Below are positions 63,116 through 64,000 of a stretch of DNA of 64,000 nt, one piece after another (positions within the stretch are counted from its first letter, which is position 1; each line of letters starts with the position of its first letter). The translations under genes and the position numbers were made by a program. The notes under the pieces are model-generated. The model was not told the DNA's origin, searched no databases, and saw only the letters and a program-made list of their open reading frames with translations. The stretch is from Paenirhizobium cremeum (GTDB lineage: Bacteria; Pseudomonadota; Alphaproteobacteria; Rhizobiales; Rhizobiaceae): positions 186,001 through 250,000 of the forward strand of contig NZ_JAGGCS010000008.1 in the NCBI RefSeq assembly GCF_022884085.1, read 5' to 3'.

Positions 63116-64000
63116 TCAGGCCGTGCTGGCAAAGCGTTCCGGCCGGAACGTGGCGAGCATCGGATGGCGGGCACCGGTTGCCATTTCATAGGCCATGAGT
63201 TCGCCGGCAATCAGGCCGAGTGTCGCGCCGCTATGGCTGAAGGCCACGAAGCAACCGGGAACGCCCTGCAGTTCTCCGAGTACCGGTTCCCCGTCCCCCG
63301 GGATGGGCTTCGGACCTGCGCCATAGGAGACGACCTCCAGAACCGGATTGCCTTCCATGACTCTCGATGCTTCGTCGAGCAAGCCCTGCAATGTCTCGGC
63401 CTTCACTGCAAAGGATCCGTCCGCCCTGACCTCGACCTCTTCGGCCGCCCAGTCCGCATCGAGCGAGAAGGTACCGTTCGGCGCCGGACGGATTGCGACG
63501 CGGGGGGTGTTCAGGACGGCGCGAAGCGGGTGGTCGAGCGGTTTGGTCTGGATGAGCAGGGCAATCGGCGTTCCATCGCCGATAGTCACCCCGATATCGG
63601 AGGCCATGCGTGGAACCGCCGGGCCTGTTGCGATCAGCACGGCGTCCGCTTCGAACCGCTTGCCGGAAGCCGTGACGGCCCCGATGGCGCGACCTCCTTC
63701 CACCTGCGGCGACGCCGCACCCTGATCCGTGACCAGAACACCGCCGAGCGCCGAAAACTCCTTGAGGAGATAATCGATCAGCATGGGCAGATCGACCCAG
63801 CCTTCACCGGGGTTGAAAATTGCTCCCTGCGGGGTGATCGCCCGGCCGTCGATGCCGGGAGTGATCTTGGCGATCTCCGAACCCTGCACATGCAGCGCAT
63901 CATAGGCCAGCGATATCTCGTGACGATAGGCAGCGTCGATCTCGTTGCCGGCATTGTCTGCATCCCAGGTGAGGCCGCCCTCGAAGCGCAGCCAGTCCAC
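63116..64000 (-). CDS. FAD-dependent glycine/D-amino-acid oxidase family protein, C-terminal part
   Basis: The gene is cut by the right edge; 294 residues of the C-terminal part remain and the true start lies outside. DAO-fold features are the substrate-cap region (GWVDLPMLIDYLLKEFSALGGVLVTDQGA), FEADAVLIATGPAVPRMASDIG and the FAD-closing GELQGVPGCFVAFSHSGATLGLIAGELMAYEM. It would oxidise an amino acid or related amine. It is on the same strand as the heme cluster but 397 bp upstream, so it is probably a separate unit. Confidence 0.82.
   Translation of the reverse strand: MDWLRFEGGLTWDADNAGNEIDAAYRHEISLAYDALHVQGSEIAKITPGIDGRAITPQGAIFNPGEGWVDLPMLIDYLLKEFSALGGVLVTDQGAASPQVEGGRAIGAVTASGKRFEADAVLIATGPAVPRMASDIGVTIGDGTPIALLIQTKPLDHPLRAVLNTPRVAIRPAPNGTFSLDADWAAEEVEVRADGSFAVKAETLQGLLDEASRVMEGNPVLEVVSYGAGPKPIPGDGEPVLGELQGVPGCFVAFSHSGATLGLIAGELMAYEMATGARHPMLATFRPERFASTA

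Overview
The window is about 64 kb of GC-rich DNA, densely coded and with few gaps. Gene content points to an alphaproteobacterium, most likely of the Rhizobiaceae: a psuK-psuG pair, many ABC uptake operons, polyamine-type and dipeptide-type transporters, FCD-type GntR regulators, and short overlaps of the ATGA type between genes. I see no rRNA, tRNA, insertion sequence, phage gene or CRISPR array. This placement is inference; the sequence names no species.

From 1 to 7.3 kb lies branched-chain amino acid breakdown: the start of the methylcrotonyl-CoA carboxylase beta subunit, isovaleryl-CoA dehydrogenase and an Lrp-type regulator on the minus strand. Divergent from these is a plus-strand operon of a thiolase and the E1alpha, E1beta and E2 subunits of branched-chain 2-oxoacid dehydrogenase. 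No E3 gene is present. From 7.3 to 16.4 kb are a polyamine-type ABC transporter with a 2-oxoglutarate/Fe(II) dioxygenase. A divergent pseudouridine catabolism operon (psuK with a fused HTH, psuG, then an enoyl-CoA hydratase) follows, with a convergent nucleoside hydrolase. A perfect 10-bp inverted repeat carrying a TTGACA box sits in the divergent promoter. From 16.4 to 24.0 kb come a fused indolepyruvate ferredoxin oxidoreductase, an FAD-linked oxidase, a GntR regulator, an AcuI-type reductase and an Xre-cupin regulator.

From 24.1 to 35.6 kb is an island for uptake and oxidation of an amino compound. It holds an omega-aminotransferase, a cupin protein, two DAO-type FAD oxidases, a short-chain dehydrogenase, a MarR regulator and a complete oligopeptide-type ABC transporter whose ATPase is separated from its permeases. 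From 36.0 to 39.9 kb is a sulfate ABC transporter operon, then a 2-keto-3-deoxygluconate kinase, an Xre-RES toxin-antitoxin pair with its palindromic operator, and a hydratase.

The most striking part is 42.8-62.7 kb, all on the minus strand. It begins (right to left) with an ECF sigma factor, a FecR anti-sigma factor, a TonB-dependent receptor with an STN domain, a HasA-like hemophore that contains no histidine and carries an RTX-type C-terminus, and a type I exporter pair (HasD/HasE-like). A PigA-type heme oxygenase follows, and its reading frame appears broken near the start. These look like a complete inducible heme scavenging system, lacking only the outer-membrane TolC component. Next come a TPR/SPINDLY-type GT41 glycosyltransferase and UDP-galactopyranose mutase, and then one gene of 6.9 kb. 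Its 2303-residue product consists, from the first Met to the last seven residues, of 287 uninterrupted octapeptides of the type S-T-x-Q-I-x-A-L, arranged in 10-octad and 7-octad modules. I propose that this giant, Ser/Thr-rich octad solenoid is a type I secreted or surface protein and that the linked GT41 enzyme glycosylates it. That is a testable inference and my main candidate for an undescribed system. The right edge cuts a glycine/D-amino-acid oxidase family gene.
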